In this document: in pieces, positions 14,888 through 17,157 of the stretch
Position numbering within the stretch: position 1 is the first letter of the stretch
Layout of the letters: the number at the start of each line of letters is the position of its first letter
Source: Acidobacteriota bacterium
Lineage (GTDB): Bacteria; Acidobacteriota; Polarisedimenticolia; QHYA01
Length of the DNA: 17,157 nt
Direction of reading: 5' to 3'
Assembly: GCA_003223995.1 (NCBI GenBank)
Contig: QHYA01000041.1
Span: forward strand, 1 to 17,157
Position numbers and translations under genes: made by a program
Notes under the pieces: model-generated
What the model was told of the DNA's origin: nothing
What the model saw: only the letters and a program-made list of their open reading frames with translations
Database searches by the model: none

Positions 14888-14976
14888 GCCGGAGTGGCGA
14901 AACTGGCAGACGCGCGGGACTCAAAATCCCGAGGGGCTCACGCCCCGTGTGGGTTCGACCCCCACCTCCGGCACCA
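14888..14976 (+). tRNA. tRNA-Leu (anticodon CAA)
   Basis: The full class II cloverleaf can be drawn by eye. The acceptor GCCGGAG (14888-14894) pairs with CTCCGGC (14966-14972), and the discriminator A and CCA are encoded (14973-14976). The anticodon stem CGGGA/TCCCG closes the loop CTCAAAA, with anticodon CAA at 14922-14924, reading UUG leucine codons. A long variable arm GGGGCTCACGCCCC is typical of leucine tRNAs, and the T arm is GTGGG-TTCGACC-CCCAC. It is the only plus-strand gene in the window and is convergent with the DUF1573 gene, 71 nt away. No clear T-rich terminator follows. Confidence 0.97.
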
Positions 14977-15047
14977 TGTCCTCGCACGCTCCCACGCCAA
15001 GCAGGAAAGGACGGCTGAGTCATTCACGAAGACGAACGACCTTCACC

Positions 15048-16208
15048 TCAAGGAGTCGCGCGTTGACCGAGCGGCGCGAGAGAAACTGGCGGACCAGGGG
15101 AACCAACCGACAAGGCGGGACCGGCGGGGGCGGGAGGTCGAGGCGCGGCCGCGGCGGCCCTCTCGACGACGCGAACGGGAAGATTCAGAGTCTCGCCTCC
15201 TACCGTGAGGACGACGCTGCCTGTCCTCTCCCCATTCTCGCCTGTTCCCTTCCAGACGACCTTTCCCCTGTAGTGGCGGTCGCCGTCACGTTCGAGCGTC
15301 ACCGAGAACGAAGTCGGCGCCACCGTCGCGTGTACGGTCTCCTTTGCGAGACCCGGCCGCAGGACCACCTTGAAGAGGCCCGTCGCCTCTTGTGATCCGG
15401 CCAGCACTGGCACGAGCACCGACTCCGGCACGGCGTACATGGCCTTCTGCATGACAACGCTCACGGGGACGGTCACCTCGGCCTCACGGGGAAGGCCGCT
15501 CTTGAAACGGACCTGCTGTCCCGACTGGACGGATGGCGCCGCCTCCGACACGGTCACGTCCAGGACCCAGTCGCCCGGGAGAGCTGCGGGAAAACCTTCC
15601 GCTTCCGGTTCGGGATTCTCGACCCGGCGCGCTTTCGCGGTCAGCCAGGGGGCCGTGGTCGTGACGTCCGAGACCTTCAGCTCTCCGCTCTCCGTCTTGT
15701 CCTTGCGGATGAGGACCTTCCCTGCGTAGTCCCAGGTCGGAGGGGCCGGGAAGGAGAGAAACTGCCCCGGCAGGATCACGACGCTCCCGACGACATTCGC
15801 TTTGACCCTCAGGAGCACCGAGGGTCTCGCCGGATCGCTCGAGGTGACCGTGATGGTCTTCTCCACTGGGCCCCGGTAGTTCTCGGTCCTGACCTGCGCC
15901 GTCACCTTTCCCACCTGCCCGGGCGGGATGGCCCCGTCGAACGAGGCCACGGTGCAGCCTCAGCCAGGTTTGGCTTCGAGGATCTTCAGGACATCGGGGC
16001 CGGTATTCCGCAGCTCGAAGACGGCCGTGGCCATCTTCCCCCGGACAACATCGCCGACGTCCACGACATCTTTCTCGATGGTCAGGCGCGCCGCGGCCGG
16101 GGCTTTCGCCTCGGGCACGGGCTTCTCATCCGCCGCCCAGACACCGGCTCCGCTCACAAGAGAGGTCGAAAGGGCAACGGTCAGGAACTGGTAGATGGAA
16201 ATCTTCAT
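15048..16208 (-). CDS. Secreted DUF1573-family protein, candidate selenoprotein (in-frame TGA at codon 83)
   Basis: 386 residues if the TGA at 15962-15960 is read as selenocysteine. The start ATG 16208 has GAGGG 10 nt upstream and opens a signal peptide, MKISIYQFLTVALSTSLVSG with likely cleavage after VWA at residue 25. Residues about 40-125 are a DUF1573 immunoglobulin-like domain: DVGDVVRGKMATAVFELRNT, LKILEAKPG, then the TGA, then GCTVASFDGAIPPGQVGKV and TITVTSSDPARPSVLLRVKA. The family normally has C-G-C-T here, so the TGA replaces the first Cys and leaves U83-G84-C85-T86. The same frame continues another 303 codons through further beta-rich segments (about 130-355) to a Pro/Ala-rich tail. 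Neighbouring genes use TGA as a real stop, so the code is standard. The alternative is a nonsense mutation or sequencing error giving a dead gene. Selenium-insertion genes are not in the window. Confidence 0.75.
15928..15950 (-). promoter_or_regulatory. Candidate bacterial SECIS element after the DUF1573 TGA codon
   Basis: On the minus strand, GTGGCCTC (15950-15943) pairs with GGGGCCAT (15935-15928) in an 8-bp stem including two G-U pairs. The loop is GTTCGAC (15942-15936). Seventeen nt separate the TGA from the loop, and the loop begins with G-U. Both match the known bacterial SECIS pattern: loop 16-37 nt after UGA, with G in its first two positions. The loop G and C might also pair, which would shrink the loop. 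A competing stem including the UGA itself (GAGGCT with GGCCTC) is possible. Confidence 0.6.
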
Positions 16209-16224
16209 CGCGGTGGCACCCTCA

Positions 16225-16242
16225 GCGCCGGGCTCCCGGCGC
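16225..16242 (-). other. Strong GC hairpin in the DUF1573 leader
   Basis: GCGCCGGG-ag-CCCGGCGC is a perfect 8-bp inverted repeat (realistically 7 bp with a 4-nt loop). On the minus strand it ends directly before the TGAGGG ribosome site and about 17 nt before the start codon. The T-rich stretch (TTTTGCATTTT) precedes it on this strand, so it is not a normal terminator for the upstream radical SAM gene. It could tune translation of the DUF1573 gene or be a palindromic repeat. Confidence 0.5.
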
Positions 16243-16353
16243 AAAATGCAAAAGATACGTCAAGACAAGGAGAATAGCGAGGGGAATCGAGGGGTGGCCG
16301 GTTCCTCACTTCCTCGCATACGAAGCCGGCGCCGCACACCGAATCGCAAGCCG

Positions 16354-17157
16354 TCAGACCTCCGTGACATCGCGCTGCCTGTCCACCTTGCACGTCCCGC
16401 AGAGGGCCAAGCCATCCAGATCGTGAGCAAGGTAGCGTCGGCGATGGGCGACCGCTTTCGGCCCGTTCCAGACCTCGCAGAGCGACTGCTCGCGAACGTT
16501 GCCCAGGACGACCTTCCGGGAATTGTCCACGCAGCACAGGACGACGTCCCCATCGAAGTGGATGTACATCTGCTTCATCAGCCGGGGGCAGGTGGTGTAG
16601 GGAGTCATCTGCCGGCTCTTCCGGAGGCTCTCGATCTGGATGAAGTTCGCCCCCCTGTTTTCCAGCGCCGTGCACTTGACCTTGATGCCGCGATCCTGCC
16701 AGTAGCGGATCGCCTTCCTAGCGTCGATCGCTTGCGTGTCCACCATCGTGATCCAGACCTCGGGACGCTTGCGTCCTTCCTTGCGGATGCGGCTCGTGAT
16801 GTAGCTCACGTTCTCCATGGTCCGCTCGAAGCTCATGTTTCCGCGCATCGTCGCTTCGTAGGCCTCCTTCTCGATGCCCTGGAATGAGACGTAGATGGCG
16901 TGAAGCGGCTTCTCAAGGGCGAGGATTCGGTCGGCGAGCGACGGGACGAGGTAATGCGCGTTGGTCGTGATGACGACCTTCGTCCGGGGCATCTTCGTGT
17001 GGATGTACCGGATCCGCTCGAGGATCTCCTTGTCCGCGAACGGCTCGTTCGTCAGGTAGGGGCTGAAGCGGCGGACCCGGTGCTGGGCGCACTCGTCAAC
17101 GATCTTCTGGAAGAGTCTCCAATCGATCCGTCCCTTCGGCTGCCTGGGATAGGAGAT
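16354..17157 (-). CDS. Radical SAM protein with C-terminal SPASM domain, 5' end outside the window
   Basis: 267 codons to the stop at 16354 are visible; the start and the expected CxxxCxxC [4Fe-4S]/SAM cluster motif lie beyond the right edge. The visible part opens with RFSPYLTNEPFADKEILERI, the strand and acidic turn (T-N-E-P) that follow the cluster motif in radical SAM barrels, then VVITTNAHYL and LHAIYVSFQG. From about 16600 leftwards the SPASM region carries conserved cysteines in TTCPRLMKQ, VVLCCVDNSR, SLCEVWNGP and LALCGTCKVD, which bind auxiliary iron-sulfur clusters. Such enzymes mature peptides or modify sugars and cofactors; the substrate here is unknown. The Met at 16992 is internal, not the start. 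The DUF1573 gene follows 145 nt downstream. Confidence 0.88.
   Translation of the reverse strand: MSYPRQPKGRIDWRLFQKIVDECAQHRVRRFSPYLTNEPFADKEILERIRYIHTKMPRTKVVITTNAHYLVPSLADRILALEKPLHAIYVSFQGIEKEAYEATMRGNMSFERTMENVSYITSRIRKEGRKRPEVWITMVDTQAIDARKAIRYWQDRGIKVKCTALENRGANFIQIESLRKSRQMTPYTTCPRLMKQMYIHFDGDVVLCCVDNSRKVVLGNVREQSLCEVWNGPKAVAHRRRYLAHDLDGLALCGTCKVDRQRDVTEV

Noticed and set aside
15048..15950. Separate 300-codon gene starting at GTG 15950
   Set aside because: Starting there would cut a DUF1573 domain in half and leave a mature protein with no signal peptide or ribosome site. The TGA upstream is better explained as recoded or as a lesion.
1..17157. Genome-wide reassignment of TGA (codes 4 or 25) as the explanation of the in-frame TGA
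   Set aside because: At least eleven genes in the window end in TGA, several in GTGA or TGATG overlaps that only work if TGA is a stop. Tryptophan is encoded by TGG throughout.
1..17157. CRISPR array, insertion sequence, prophage or integron
   Set aside because: No regularly spaced repeats, transposase, integrase or terminal inverted repeats with target duplications were seen.

Overview
The window comes from a GC-rich bacterium. Shine-Dalgarno sites, GTG and TTG starts, short gene overlaps and mostly TGA stops all fit genetic code 11. The mix of genes (CarD-type RNA polymerase regulator, ECF sigma/anti-sigma pair joined to GspE/GspF/PilM-like genes, nrdR-hsp20-lon-thiL, NFACT protein) would suit an uncultured Acidobacteriota-like lineage. 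That placement is inference; no rRNA or other decisive marker is present. Every protein gene lies on the minus strand, so the window is described in transcription order, right to left. One tRNA lies on the plus strand.

Right end (17157-15048): a radical SAM/SPASM protein cut by the window edge, then a secreted DUF1573-family protein. The DUF1573 frame contains a single in-frame TGA (15960-15962), exactly where the family's Cys-Gly-Cys-Thr motif should have its first Cys. The frame stays open and family-like for about 300 codons beyond it. An 8-bp stem with a 7-nt loop starting with GU begins 9 nt after the TGA, and its loop lies 17 nt after it, matching the geometry of a bacterial SECIS element. 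This is a good candidate for a selenocysteine-containing (U-G-C) DUF1573 protein and is the most interesting object here.

Middle right (14976-12012): tRNA-Leu(CAA) on the plus strand with a promoter ending at its mature 5' end; carD with a clear sigma-70 promoter, a strong Shine-Dalgarno site and a TTG start; and a full NFACT (RqcH/FbpA-like) ribosome-quality-control protein.

Middle (11860-5360): a possible promoter and a roughly 200-nt GC-rich leader with several inverted repeats, two of them mutually exclusive. These precede a compact gene row: YbhN-like flippase, nrdR, hsp20, lon, thiL and, after a hairpin-filled gap, a DUF2062 membrane protein. The row links protein quality control (Lon, Hsp20), nucleotide reduction control (NrdR) and thiamine diphosphate synthesis. 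Two junctions are GTGA overlaps.

Left (5147-1): an ECF sigma factor, its zinc-binding membrane anti-sigma factor, a short secretin-N-domain protein without a barrel, GspF/PilC, GspE/PilB ATPase and the start of a PilM/GspL-like protein, all tightly packed. It reads as a type II secretion or type IV pilus machine placed under its own envelope-sensing sigma switch.
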